From positions 1,178,001 to 1,242,000 of the forward strand of contig NC_070558.1 in assembly GCF_026914185.1 (NCBI RefSeq): DNA of 64,000 nucleotides, read 5' to 3'. Positions 1 to 10,470 of this stretch are shown piece after piece (position 1 is the first letter of the stretch; each line of letters starts with the position of its first letter). Source of the DNA: Puccinia triticina. Taxonomy: Eukaryota > Basidiomycota > Pucciniomycetes > Pucciniales > Pucciniaceae. A model generated the notes under the pieces. The model was given only the letters and a program-made list of their open reading frames with translations, was not told the origin of the DNA and did no database searches. The translations under genes and the position numbers were made by a program.

Positions 1-2
1 AA

Positions 3-2213
3 GGCCTCTTTTTTGATGGTTCCAACATGGAAATCAGTAACTTCATCAAGAGGCTAGAAAATGCTGCTCAACTGGATGGTGCCCTAGGATGTGATATAGC
101 CATCCAAATCACTGTCTTCTTGGAAGGAGAATCACTGATCAATGAGGTACAGGAAATGACTGAACAGGTTGGCCATGATTGGGAAAAGCTTAAACTGAAA
201 TTAGTCCAAATATGGGGAAAAATGTTACCTCTCCTCAAGTACACCAGGAATGATTTGGACAAGCTCCTTTTCACTACTCAGGCCAAAGGAATCAAAACTC
301 AGAAGGAATTCCAGGACTTCAGCATCAAGTTGGACAACCTGGTAGCTTACCTAGTTAGGTGTCAGCATATGGCTAGTGCAGAAGAAATAAGACATGCAGT
401 ACTCAACTGTGTCAGCACCCCTATCAAGGTATCAGTCTGTAGAGAGCTCCTTAGGGATAGACAAATGCAAAGCTCTGTGGATGGTTCCCATATTCTCCCT
501 CCTTACCTAGTCATTATGCAATACATCTCCAAGGAATTCAAGACCCTGTCAATTTTGGAGGAAGAAACAACCCAGGAAAAACCCTTAGGAATTCAACAGC
601 CTGCAAAAATAAGTCAAAAAAACCCAACTCAGGATAAATCCATGGATCAACTCACTAGGAACCTTGCCAGTTGGAATGTCCAAAAACCTTCCCCCTTTAT
701 CTCTTCCAGTCATGTCCCCTACAAACCAGCTCAATATGAGAGGGACCCTGCAACCCTGAAGTGCAATTACTGTCATATGATGGGCCACACCATGCATAGA
801 TGCAACCTAGTAAACCTGGATGAACTCAATGGCCTCTGCAAGAAAGAAGGGAATACAGTCAGACTCCCTGATGGATCTCAAGTTCCCTGGGACAGGAATA
901 CCCCCTACAAGGCAACTGTGGACCAGTTTCACCAAGCAAATAAGCAACCAGGAGTTATCCACTTACCCTCTGGAACACTTAAACCAAATGCACCAGCAAG
1001 TAACCTGGAACCTCAGGTATCCTTTGGAATGATAGATCACATGGACCAAGATGTGGAAGCCTTGATGATCGGTTCTAGAAGATTACCCTTGGACTCAATG
1101 CTGAAGATCAAAGCCAATAGGGGAGACCCGGAAGATGAATCCAGCTCCCCAGTTAGACTTATGACACCTTGCTTGTCAAAAATCACTTCCCAGGTCCTTG
1201 GAAATCTTGGAAATTTAGAAAAATTGGACAACAGAAGAGCAAAGAAGTTAGGATCAGCCAGTGGAACTAATAAAGAAACTTCTATCCCTGGGATTCTCTC
1301 ACCAAACTTAATAGTTAAAGAACCTCCAGATACTCTATTTGCATTCAAAACTAAATTAGAATTAACTGAAGAAAAGGCCACAGAAAATATCAGCCAAAAT
1401 GTCCCCCCAGAAGGAACTTATTCACTCAAGCATGACTCAACCATTGAAGCTACATCTGAAGAAAATAAAACCTCAAAAGAACCCACCCTTGGATGTTGCC
1501 AATCCTTGTTTCTAGAAAATTCTTGCCATTCAAGTCCACTACCCTTGGATATTCTTGGAGCCCAGGCACCTTTTATAGATAGTAAAATAGACTCTTCCTT
1601 GGAACAATTCTCACTACTCTTCACTCAGAATTTTGAGCCCATTCCTCTTTCCAACCAATCCTCAGCCAAATTGGAGACCTGCATTTTCCAGAAGGATCCT
1701 GGTAAACGTATAGACCAAATATCTTCATCAGCCTCCATCACAAAGAGATCAACCTTGGAGTTAGTAGGAAAACCCACATTGGAATTTGGTCCACCTTTTT
1801 TTGAAGAAAATTTTTCCCAGCCAAACTTGCCTTCCTCAAATTATCATGGTGCAAAGTTATCCCTAGTTGATAAAACCTCCATTCCCAACTCAGCATCCAT
1901 TTGTAGTTTGGGAAGACATGTTTTTCACAAAGACCCTGGTAAATCCACAGGAAGAAAATTGGAATCAGCCTCTCTAACAAACAATCCACAGGAATCACAT
2001 TCTCTTCCAACTCACCAGTTTATCCCTAATCACCTTGAATATCCACTCTTCAAACCCCCTGACGCAATCCAAAAGGATTCTGGCGCTCAATTTTTTCTGA
2101 AATTCCTAAAGCAAATAATCAAGTCAACCAGTATTCAGCATAAACTCCCAGTACCTTGGTTTTCCCCAACTCCCCTTCCTAAAATCCAAAAGATTAATCT
2201 ATGGAATATTTGA
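3..2213 (+). CDS. Gag-like protein of LTR retrotransposon, 5'-truncated by the window edge
   Basis: This is the downstream part of the same gag gene that is complete at 3965-6640, offset by exactly 4427 bases. The reading frame is already open at base 3 and runs to a TGA at 2211-2213. It holds the gag capsid-like part and one CCHC zinc knuckle (C-x2-C-x4-H-x4-C, bases 762-803), followed by a long Ser/Pro/Thr-rich tail with no protease, reverse transcriptase or integrase. Everything I compared by eye from 1 to 3720 is identical to 4428-8147. The copy therefore belongs to a second element fused in tandem through the shared LTR at 2781-3720. Its 5' end and outer LTR lie before base 1. Confidence 0.85.
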   Translation, partial: GLFFDGSNMEISNFIKRLENAAQLDGALGCDIAIQITVFLEGESLINEVQEMTEQVGHDWEKLKLKLVQIWGKMLPLLKYTRNDLDKLLFTTQAKGIKTQKEFQDFSIKLDNLVAYLVRCQHMASAEEIRHAVLNCVSTPIKVSVCRELLRDRQMQSSVDGSHILPPYLVIMQYISKEFKTLSILEEETTQEKPLGIQQPAKISQKNPTQDKSMDQLTRNLASWNVQKPSPFISSSHVPYKPAQYERDPATLKCNYCHMMGHTMHRCNLVNLDELNGLCKKEGNTVRLPDGSQVPWDRNTPYKATVDQFHQANKQPGVIHLPSGTLKPNAPASNLEPQVSFGMIDHMDQDVEALMIGSRRLPLDSMLKIKANRGDPEDESSSPVRLMTPCLSKITSQVLGNLGNLEKLDNRRAKKLGSASGTNKETSIPGILSPNLIVKEPPDTLFAFKTKLELTEEKATENISQNVPPEGTYSLKHDSTIEATSEENKTSKEPTLGCCQSLFLENSCHSSPLPLDILGAQAPFIDSKIDSSLEQFSLLFTQNFEPIPLSNQSSAKLETCIFQKDPGKRIDQISSSASITKRSTLELVGKPTLEFGPPFFEENFSQPNLPSSNYHGAKLSLVDKTSIPNSASICSLGRHVFHKDPGKSTGRKLESASLTNNPQESHSLPTHQFIPNHLEYPLFKPPDAIQKDSGAQFFLKFLKQIIKSTSIQHKLPVPWFSPTPLPKIQKINLWNI

Positions 2214-2780
2214 ATCCTTGCTAACTTCAAGTTCCATAGGTTGAAGGGCATGTCTCATATTGGTTTTGGTAAAACTCCAGGAACTTTCATATCTAAGGGA
2301 CATGGACTATCCCTACTAGCCAGAATCTCATAAGCCTTGCTACCTAGTCACACTCACCCAATTTGGGGGTGGCTGTTGTTGTTTCCTCATTTCACCAAGA
2401 GATCAGTCTTTTCTCTCAGTTTTTTTTAGATTAGATCTTCACACTCCAACTCAAGTTCACCCAATTTGGGGGTGGCAAGCCAGTAGAATTCCCTTTCCTC
2501 TCATAACATCTCCCCTGCAATTCAATTTCATATATAAGAAGAAGGTGAAGATATAAATAAATAAAAAAAAGAAAGTCTCCCCCTCAGCCTTCACATAAAA
2601 TCTTTCTCTTCCTCAAATTCACTTTTTGGGCATCATAAAATCTACACAACATAGTTTCTTTTTTGCTTAAGTTCATCTCTTCCTTTGTCCTCTGTCACAT
2701 GCTAGCTTTTCTTCTCTCCTCAGGATTGGCCTATTTTCTTTTTTCTGGATGATGGGGACATCATCTTATTTGGGGGTGGA

Positions 2781-3720
2781 TGTGGTAAGCCAATCCTGAT
2801 CTACCCAGAAAACCAGCAACCATCAATCACAAGGCTGTCACACCTCAAGACTAAATCCCATACCTCTGGCCCCCTTGTCAGCAAAGCCCAAGGCCCTCAA
2901 CATCCCCATTCAATGGTCATACCATGGATAATAGTATTCCCTCTTCCCACACTCCCCCTCTCTTGGATAAACCCTCTCCCTAGTCTCAAACATCTACCCA
3001 GATCACATGTTACCCCCTTCTTCTAGTGTTTCCTTAGAACCATGTGCTCAAAGATGTATAAGCACCCTTGAAACCCTTCACCCTCCAAACCCAACATGGT
3101 ACACATTATACTAGACATAGCCCCAAACCTCACCTACATTATTACTTCCTGAAACACTTCCTGAAACACCTAAATCCTCCTATCTTAGATCATAGAATAT
3201 TTTACCCCTGTTATGTCTCACATATCCCCCCCTCCAACTAGGAAGATTGCACCATAGCCCCCAGAAGATGGCATCATCCCCACCCACTATTACACCATCA
3301 TGTGACTCCTTGACCCACTACTCTGACCACATGGCTGTTTCATCCTATAGAAGTAGAATGTTCTATGCTTCCCTCCAGTTTATCCTTGTTTCCTCATGGC
3401 TCCTCTTTCTTGTGTATATAAACTGGGTTGTTTTCCTCTTCATTTGTTCCCCATCAGATCCTGTCAAAGTAATTCAGATCACTGGTCACCTATCATTAGC
3501 CTTGCTTATGCCAATAAATTAGATTGGACAAGCTTGTTATCTGTGTACAAAATATTAGATTAGTAGAAAAGTAACCCTCAAGACATACCTCAAGAATCCT
3601 CTATAGCCACACCTTTCCATAAGAGTCCACACTCTTATATCTTTTTCTTGTTCCCAGAGAGGCAGCCCATTAAAGCACCATTCCCTCTCCAGCTCTATTC
3701 ATCCCAAGAGTAGTTCCACA
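2781..3720 (+). repeat. LTR shared by the two tandem elements
   Basis: This 940-bp LTR is bounded by the inverted pentamers TGTGG and CCACA. It serves as 3' LTR for the partial upstream copy and 5' LTR for the complete copy. A TATA box (tatataaa, 3415-3422) and an AATAAA (3513-3518) lie in the order expected for U3-R. A 91-codon ORF (3247-3522) lies inside the LTR but spans these signals and is probably fortuitous. Confidence 0.9.
3415..3422 (+). promoter_or_regulatory. Putative TATA box of the LTR promoter
   Basis: The octamer tatataaa lies about 100 bp upstream of an AATAAA at 3513-3518, within the LTR. An identical copy is at 7842-7849 in the downstream LTR. The assignment is by motif and position only. 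Confidence 0.55.
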
Positions 3721-3722
3721 AG

Positions 3723-3740
3723 TGGTGTCCCAACAGTGGC
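3723..3740 (+). other. Putative primer-binding site
   Basis: The sequence begins TGGTGTCCCAACAGTGG two bases after the 5' LTR ends, where a tRNA 3' end (complement of CCA, i.e. TGG) is expected to prime minus-strand synthesis. I did not identify the tRNA. Confidence 0.6.
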
Positions 3741-3964
3741 CTGAAGATCTTCAGTTTTCAGTTTTACTTTTGGAGTACTAGTCTAATAGATAGTTATAGA
3801 TTAGCTAGTGCATTTACAAAAAACTTCACATTTTAACAAATCTACATACCTTGACAGATTTCCCTGATATCCCAAGTTCCCCAGGATCATCTACAATCAA
3901 CTCTTACTCCTATCAATTCACTTAACAAACCTTATCCTCCGACCAGCTAAGAATCTTTAGAATC

Positions 3965-6640
3965 ATGTCTTACCAACCTAGAAGAAAATCCTTTTCTGGA
4001 CCTGTCCCCAAGTGGACACACATACCCAACCTAGTAATACCCCCATTTGGTGGTCACACAAGACAAGCAAACACTGGATCAGTACTTAATCAATTTGGAA
4101 ACCCTGGACCTACTGAACAGCCCTGGAATGGAAATTATGTCCCTGCAAACTTTGGAGTCAATTACCCTGGAAATCCATACCTACCCACCAATCCTGGCCC
4201 CATGAGGAATGCCGATCCTCCTAGTTCTGGAAGCCCTGCCTTGGACCCTCTCCCTGAACCATTTCAACCTGTAGCAGACCAGTCAGCAAGTATCTCTGCA
4301 GCCCAAAATTACCAGATGGGAACCAACACTAGCAATCCTCACCATTTCTTGGAAGCCAATATCCAACTCCCAGCCTACAACCCAGAACCTTTTGGAAGAA
4401 AACCTGTCAAGATCAAATCCATGGCCAAAGGCCTCTTTTTTGATGGTTCCAACATGGAAATCAGTAACTTCATCAAGAGGCTAGAAAATGCTGCTCAACT
4501 GGATGGTGCCCTAGGATGTGATATAGCCATCCAAATCACTGTCTTCTTGGAAGGAGAATCACTGATCAATGAGGTACAGGAAATGACTGAACAGGTTGGC
4601 CATGATTGGGAAAAGCTTAAACTGAAATTAGTCCAAATATGGGGAAAAATGTTACCTCTCCTCAAGTACACCAGGAATGATTTGGACAAGCTCCTTTTCA
4701 CTACTCAGGCCAAAGGAATCAAAACTCAGAAGGAATTCCAGGACTTCAGCATCAAGTTGGACAACCTGGTAGCTTACCTAGTTAGGTGTCAGCATATGGC
4801 TAGTGCAGAAGAAATAAGACATGCAGTACTCAACTGTGTCAGCACCCCTATCAAGGTATCAGTCTGTAGAGAGCTCCTTAGGGATAGACAAATGCAAAGC
4901 TCTGTGGATGGTTCCCATATTCTCCCTCCTTACCTAGTCATTATGCAATACATCTCCAAGGAATTCAAGACCCTGTCAATTTTGGAGGAAGAAACAACCC
5001 AGGAAAAACCCTTAGGAATTCAACAGCCTGCAAAAATAAGTCAAAAAAACCCAACTCAGGATAAATCCATGGATCAACTCACTAGGAACCTTGCCAGTTG
5101 GAATGTCCAAAAACCTTCCCCCTTTATCTCTTCCAGTCATGTCCCCTACAAACCAGCTCAATATGAGAGGGACCCTGCAACCCTGAAGTGCAATTACTGT
5201 CATATGATGGGCCACACCATGCATAGATGCAACCTAGTAAACCTGGATGAACTCAATGGCCTCTGCAAGAAAGAAGGGAATACAGTCAGACTCCCTGATG
5301 GATCTCAAGTTCCCTGGGACAGGAATACCCCCTACAAGGCAACTGTGGACCAGTTTCACCAAGCAAATAAGCAACCAGGAGTTATCCACTTACCCTCTGG
5401 AACACTTAAACCAAATGCACCAGCAAGTAACCTGGAACCTCAGGTATCCTTTGGAATGATAGATCACATGGACCAAGATGTGGAAGCCTTGATGATCGGT
5501 TCTAGAAGATTACCCTTGGACTCAATGCTGAAGATCAAAGCCAATAGGGGAGACCCGGAAGATGAATCCAGCTCCCCAGTTAGACTTATGACACCTTGCT
5601 TGTCAAAAATCACTTCCCAGGTCCTTGGAAATCTTGGAAATTTAGAAAAATTGGACAACAGAAGAGCAAAGAAGTTAGGATCAGCCAGTGGAACTAATAA
5701 AGAAACTTCTATCCCTGGGATTCTCTCACCAAACTTAATAGTTAAAGAACCTCCAGATACTCTATTTGCATTCAAAACTAAATTAGAATTAACTGAAGAA
5801 AAGGCCACAGAAAATATCAGCCAAAATGTCCCCCCAGAAGGAACTTATTCACTCAAGCATGACTCAACCATTGAAGCTACATCTGAAGAAAATAAAACCT
5901 CAAAAGAACCCACCCTTGGATGTTGCCAATCCTTGTTTCTAGAAAATTCTTGCCATTCAAGTCCACTACCCTTGGATATTCTTGGAGCCCAGGCACCTTT
6001 TATAGATAGTAAAATAGACTCTTCCTTGGAACAATTCTCACTACTCTTCACTCAGAATTTTGAGCCCATTCCTCTTTCCAACCAATCCTCAGCCAAATTG
6101 GAGACCTGCATTTTCCAGAAGGATCCTGGTAAACGTATAGACCAAATATCTTCATCAGCCTCCATCACAAAGAGATCAACCTTGGAGTTAGTAGGAAAAC
6201 CCACATTGGAATTTGGTCCACCTTTTTTTGAAGAAAATTTTTCCCAGCCAAACTTGCCTTCCTCAAATTATCATGGTGCAAAGTTATCCCTAGTTGATAA
6301 AACCTCCATTCCCAACTCAGCATCCATTTGTAGTTTGGGAAGACATGTTTTTCACAAAGACCCTGGTAAATCCACAGGAAGAAAATTGGAATCAGCCTCT
6401 CTAACAAACAATCCACAGGAATCACATTCTCTTCCAACTCACCAGTTTATCCCTAATCACCTTGAATATCCACTCTTCAAACCCCCTGACGCAATCCAAA
6501 AGGATTCTGGCGCTCAATTTTTTCTGAAATTCCTAAAGCAAATAATCAAGTCAACCAGTATTCAGCATAAACTCCCAGTACCTTGGTTTTCCCCAACTCC
6601 CCTTCCTAAAATCCAAAAGATTAATCTATGGAATATTTGA
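3965..6640 (+). CDS. Gag-like polyprotein, 891 aa, complete
   Basis: The ORF begins 244 bp after the 5' LTR. Residues 1-150 are rich in Pro, Asn and Gly. Residues about 155-330 resemble a retrotransposon gag capsid domain, with an FFDGSN start and Leu/Trp-rich helices. One CCHC zinc knuckle lies at about residues 409-422 (CNYCHMMGHTMHRC). The last 400 residues are low-complexity and Ser/Lys/Glu-rich with no recognisable enzyme. The product should form virus-like particles and bind element RNA (family knowledge). No pol frame follows: after the TGA there are only 567 bp to the next LTR. Confidence 0.88.
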   Translation: MSYQPRRKSFSGPVPKWTHIPNLVIPPFGGHTRQANTGSVLNQFGNPGPTEQPWNGNYVPANFGVNYPGNPYLPTNPGPMRNADPPSSGSPALDPLPEPFQPVADQSASISAAQNYQMGTNTSNPHHFLEANIQLPAYNPEPFGRKPVKIKSMAKGLFFDGSNMEISNFIKRLENAAQLDGALGCDIAIQITVFLEGESLINEVQEMTEQVGHDWEKLKLKLVQIWGKMLPLLKYTRNDLDKLLFTTQAKGIKTQKEFQDFSIKLDNLVAYLVRCQHMASAEEIRHAVLNCVSTPIKVSVCRELLRDRQMQSSVDGSHILPPYLVIMQYISKEFKTLSILEEETTQEKPLGIQQPAKISQKNPTQDKSMDQLTRNLASWNVQKPSPFISSSHVPYKPAQYERDPATLKCNYCHMMGHTMHRCNLVNLDELNGLCKKEGNTVRLPDGSQVPWDRNTPYKATVDQFHQANKQPGVIHLPSGTLKPNAPASNLEPQVSFGMIDHMDQDVEALMIGSRRLPLDSMLKIKANRGDPEDESSSPVRLMTPCLSKITSQVLGNLGNLEKLDNRRAKKLGSASGTNKETSIPGILSPNLIVKEPPDTLFAFKTKLELTEEKATENISQNVPPEGTYSLKHDSTIEATSEENKTSKEPTLGCCQSLFLENSCHSSPLPLDILGAQAPFIDSKIDSSLEQFSLLFTQNFEPIPLSNQSSAKLETCIFQKDPGKRIDQISSSASITKRSTLELVGKPTLEFGPPFFEENFSQPNLPSSNYHGAKLSLVDKTSIPNSASICSLGRHVFHKDPGKSTGRKLESASLTNNPQESHSLPTHQFIPNHLEYPLFKPPDAIQKDSGAQFFLKFLKQIIKSTSIQHKLPVPWFSPTPLPKIQKINLWNI

Positions 6641-7196
6641 ATCCTTGCTAACTTCAAGTTCCATAGGTTGAAGGGCATGTCTCATATTGGTTTTGGTAAA
6701 ACTCCAGGAACTTTCATATCTAAGGGACATGGACTATCCCTACTAGCCAGAATCTCATAAGCCTTGCTACCTAGTCACACTCACCCAATTTGGGGGTGGC
6801 TGTTGTTGTTTCCTCATTTCACCAAGAGATCAGTCTTTTCTCTCAGTTTTTTTTAGATTAGATCTTCACACTCCAACTCAAGTTCACCCAATTTGGGGGT
6901 GGCAAGCCAGTAGAATTCCCTTTCCTCTCATAACATCTCCCCTGCAATTCAATTTCATATATAAGAAGAAGGTGAAGATATAAATAAATAAAAAAAAGAA
7001 AGTCTCCCCCTCAGCCTTCACATAAAATCTTTCTCTTCCTCAAATTCACTTTTTGGGCATCATAAAATCTACACAACATAGTTTCTTTTTTGCTTAAGTT
7101 CATCTCTTCCTTTGTCCTCTGTCACATGCTAGCTTTTCTTCTCTCCTCAGGATTGGCCTATTTTCTTTTTTCTGGATGATGGGGACATCATCTTAT

Positions 7197-7207
7197 TTGG
7201 GGGTGGA
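7197..7207 (+). other. Polypurine tract of the LTR element
   Basis: The sequence tttgggggtgga lies immediately before the 3' LTR TGTGG, where plus-strand priming is expected. The equivalent in the upstream copy is 2770-2780. Two further near-copies inside an 'acccaatttgggggtggc' context lie at 2355-2373 and 2458-2476, with matching positions 4427 bp downstream. Confidence 0.65.
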
Positions 7208-8147
7208 TGTGGTAAGCCAATCCTGATCTACCCAGAAAACCAGCAACCATCAATCACAAGGCTGTCACACCTCAAGACTAAATCCCATACCTCTGGCCCC
7301 CTTGTCAGCAAAGCCCAAGGCCCTCAACATCCCCATTCAATGGTCATACCATGGATAATAGTATTCCCTCTTCCCACACTCCCCCTCTCTTGGATAAACC
7401 CTCTCCCTAGTCTCAAACATCTACCCAGATCACATGTTACCCCCTTCTTCTAGTGTTTCCTTAGAACCATGTGCTCAAAGATGTATAAGCACCCTTGAAA
7501 CCCTTCACCCTCCAAACCCAACATGGTACACATTATACTAGACATAGCCCCAAACCTCACCTACATTATTACTTCCTGAAACACTTCCTGAAACACCTAA
7601 ATCCTCCTATCTTAGATCATAGAATATTTTACCCCTGTTATGTCTCACATATCCCCCCCTCCAACTAGGAAGATTGCACCATAGCCCCCAGAAGATGGCA
7701 TCATCCCCACCCACTATTACACCATCATGTGACTCCTTGACCCACTACTCTGACCACATGGCTGTTTCATCCTATAGAAGTAGAATGTTCTATGCTTCCC
7801 TCCAGTTTATCCTTGTTTCCTCATGGCTCCTCTTTCTTGTGTATATAAACTGGGTTGTTTTCCTCTTCATTTGTTCCCCATCAGATCCTGTCAAAGTAAT
7901 TCAGATCACTGGTCACCTATCATTAGCCTTGCTTATGCCAATAAATTAGATTGGACAAGCTTGTTATCTGTGTACAAAATATTAGATTAGTAGAAAAGTA
8001 ACCCTCAAGACATACCTCAAGAATCCTCTATAGCCACACCTTTCCATAAGAGTCCACACTCTTATATCTTTTTCTTGTTCCCAGAGAGGCAGCCCATTAA
8101 AGCACCATTCCCTCTCCAGCTCTATTCATCCCAAGAGTAGTTCCACA
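7208..8147 (+). repeat. 3' LTR of the gag-only element
   Basis: This appears identical to 2781-3720. It ends ...TTCCACA at 8147, after which the sequence no longer matches the other LTR junction, fixing the right boundary of the array. Confidence 0.9.
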
Positions 8148-8272
8148 CCGTCTCACTCCTCATCCGAGAACTACTAAAATACGAGAAAAGCGGGCTTGCC
8201 AAACTGGTTCGTATCTGTGATTATCTTTCTTTATCACATAAATACATAACTGATCCCCAATCATCCTAGATT

Positions 8273-8872
8273 ATGGTTGGAGCAAGGCAAGGTGGACGGG
8301 GCACTGGAGTGGCAATCCCACCCATCACAGACATTGTTGTCAGTGTAAGTCCCTTCCGGCCTCTTTACTTGCGGACTGATCATTCTCGGACTGATGGCCA
8401 CTTTATCAGGTCCTGCAAGAATATTCCCCCAGACACGCACTCATGAGCCGGGCCGAAGTCGCAGCCTCCATCAATGTAAGCTTGGTCGTGCGGATGGCGT
8501 ATCTCCGGCTACACATGTACATGCAACGTCAACAGGATCGTACGACGACCTTAGTTCGATCACCTTGGGAGCAAATCAATCGACACCTGGAGGCGATGCG
8601 ACGCAAGTCTTGGGACTACAAATCAGCGTAAGTTCTCAGTTATATACACATGATTCTTGGTTACACGGTCTGATCAATTTGATCCTATCAGGTACGGGCA
8701 TCTCATCTTGGCATATGACAGGGAGCTTTTTGACGGTACGAAGACCGCAAAAGATCTCGCTGGCATTGCGGTATCCCTCCCCTCAGAGGAAGAGGTGGAG
8801 GAGATATTGGTGCGCCAAGCCCAGGAGGCCCCCGAGGACAAAGACAAAGGTGTCGTTGCAGACACCTTCTGA
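8273..8872 (+). CDS. Small unknown protein, 156 aa, 3 exons
   Basis: I do not recognise this protein. Exons are inferred at 8273-8344, 8410-8627 and 8692-8872, with GTAAGT donors and CAG acceptors at both introns and continuous phase (72+218+181 nt = 157 codons). The product starts MVGARQGGRG, has a basic middle region (RLHMYMQRQQDR) and ends with an acidic stretch (SEEEVEEILVRQAQEAPEDKDK). No signal peptide or membrane helix is evident. The ATG lies only 125 bp downstream of the 3' LTR end at 8147, so the retroelement sits in its promoter region or has replaced upstream exons. It could also be a fragment of a larger gene. Confidence 0.6.
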
Positions 8873-9084
8873 ATCAGCTGTTTTTTTTTGATTATTTTTA
8901 TTATTGTATTTCTTTTATTTTACTTCAATGGCCATTTGTACGCAATGCAGCATATGGTACCCTGGTGGTACCATATTCTGCAATATTTTACCCGCGGATT
9001 TGATCCGCTCCGCCCCCCCCCCCCTCCTGGGTTACCTCCCCGGAGCACAGAACCACCGTTGGTGGTCCCCACGGGAAGCTGACG

Positions 9085-9412
9085 CACGTGGTGTACATGT
9101 CATCAGCTCAGGATGGCAACTTGTGGGCTCGACCCGCCCGTGGGTATCACGGCGAATCCACGGGGAGTCCACGGTTGAAGGACCCGTGGTGCACCCGTGG
9201 GCCCGACCTTCACGTCGTGATCACAGGGAATCCACGGGGATTCCACGCGGTGCGGAAATCTGCCGTGGAATCCACGGGTGATCCTCCCGGTGGTGATCCT
9301 GTGATTCCCTGGACTGAAAGCCGCTGGTCCGACCTCGCGCGCGGCTACCACGTGGAGTCCTCGTGGATTCCGCGTGATTTCCCCGTGGACGGACTCCCCG
9401 GGTGTAGCACCT
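9085..9412. repeat. Palindromic-word island A (GTGGATTCC / TCCACGGGG)
   Basis: The words GTGGA(A/T)TCC, its complement, and CCACGGGG recur many times in both orientations within about 330 bp of GC-rich DNA. The part at about 9318-9410 is closely matched in reverse complement by about 21843-21936, so this is a dispersed repeat. ORFs on both strands here are by-products of the GC content. Confidence 0.7.
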
Positions 9413-9535
9413 CCCCTCGATGACCGGTACACACCGGTCATTGAGAGGTGTGACTGATGACTGGTCCGCGCCGGTCATCAAGAGGTATGAGTCCTCTGGA
9501 TGACTGGTTGTGTGCCCCTTGATGACCGGGAGAGG
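9412..9535. repeat. Palindromic-word island B (GATGACCGG / CCGGTCAT)
   Basis: About six variants of CGATGACCGG and its complement alternate over about 120 bp. The same word builds the core of the large foldback at 49361-50937, indicating related elements 40 kb apart. Confidence 0.7.
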
Positions 9536-9549
9536 TGTGATTGCTGTGG

Positions 9550-9885
9550 GCACTCCAAAAAAAAGGAGACTTGGAGTGCACCCCAATGCACTCCATTTGG
9601 TATTTGCCAGCTGGAGTGCAAAGCCAAAATCCTTCACTGAAAAGGTAGAGTGCTTGGGCTTACACTCCATTTTTTTTGGAGTGCATCTAGCTGCACTCCC
9701 CTATTTTGGTCAATTTTGGAGTACCCAGTTGTGTACTCCAATAAACATGGAGTGCACATCTGGGGACTCCATGTTTTGGGAGTACAAAATCAAGGCACTC
9801 CAACTTTTTTGGAGTGCTGGCCCCCCAAAGCCAAAAATGTGGAGTGCACAAAGTAAAAGTTTGGAGTGCATTTAGGCTGACCCTA
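9550..9885. repeat. Palindromic-word island C (GGAGTGCA / TGCACTCC)
   Basis: At least six forward GGAGTGCA and two reverse TGCACTCC copies, plus one-base variants (ACACTCC, GTACTCC, GCACTCC), occur in about 330 bp, separated by unrelated spacers. No coding sequence is supported. From 9886 to 10470 I see no gene or clear repeat. Confidence 0.7.
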
Positions 9886-10470
9886 TATGAAGGCTCTAGC
9901 CAATCTCATGAATTCTGCTCTATGGACTGAGCTTCTGTAATGAAAAATGTGGTGTCTAGAACTTCTTCCAACCCACTGTACATCCCTTTGGTTCTGTAGC
10001 CCCCTACAGATCCAGACCTACAGCCTGTAAAGCAGAATTTTGAGGGGAATTTAGTCCCAGAGGCTGCAGATCTGACTCTGCAGCTCCTCGCAGAGTCAAA
10101 GACTTCATTTTGTAGCTCCTCAAATGGCCAAGCTACAGCACCTACACATTGAATGTTGATTTTGCAGGTTGTCAGTCAAGTCAACCAACATCATCATCTT
10201 ACCTGGTTTTAGGCCAAGCAGATTACATATGATATGTAACCAGCAATCCTGAGCATTGTAGAAGTTAGGGTAAAAGGGGGGACAACTACTTGTAATCTGA
10301 AGCATAACACATCATGAAGCAAAAACCATAAAACTGCCAAAAGTGTTTTCTTATATTTCTGCTTTACTGTTTGTTTACATTCGTCGAGAATAAGCGGGGT
10401 TATCTTAACAGCAGGTAAATCCATAAGCTAAAGCATTGAGAGTTGCCAATTTAAATGCATATGTACTGGT

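Larger units (their letters stand above)
2781..8147 (+). mobile_element. Gag-only (non-autonomous) LTR retrotransposon, complete LTR-to-LTR unit
   Basis: Two identical 940-bp direct repeats (2781-3720 and 7208-8147) start TGTGG and end CCACA and flank a 3487-bp interior. The interior holds a primer-binding-like site, one gag gene (3965-6640) and 567 bp of non-coding DNA ending in a purine tract. There is no pol gene, so the element would need enzymes supplied in trans. Identical LTRs imply very recent insertion or recombination. Unique DNA begins at 8148. The target-site duplication cannot be tested because the matching 5' end of the tandem array lies outside the window. Ty3-like affinity is suggested by the zinc-knuckle gag and the purine tract, but is not proven. 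Confidence 0.88.

Noticed and set aside
3247..3522. 91-codon ORF inside the LTR (and its copy at 7674-7949)
   Set aside because: It overlaps the TATA and AATAAA signals of the LTR and has no recognisable domain; its exact duplication only reflects the LTR repeat.
9103..9670. Overlapping ORFs of 111-149 codons on both strands
   Set aside because: They lie in GC-rich palindromic islands, are open on both strands and their products consist of repeated word translations.
9412..9885. CRISPR-like array of short repeats
   Set aside because: Repeats occur in both orientations, spacers vary freely in length, there are no cas genes and the DNA is eukaryotic.
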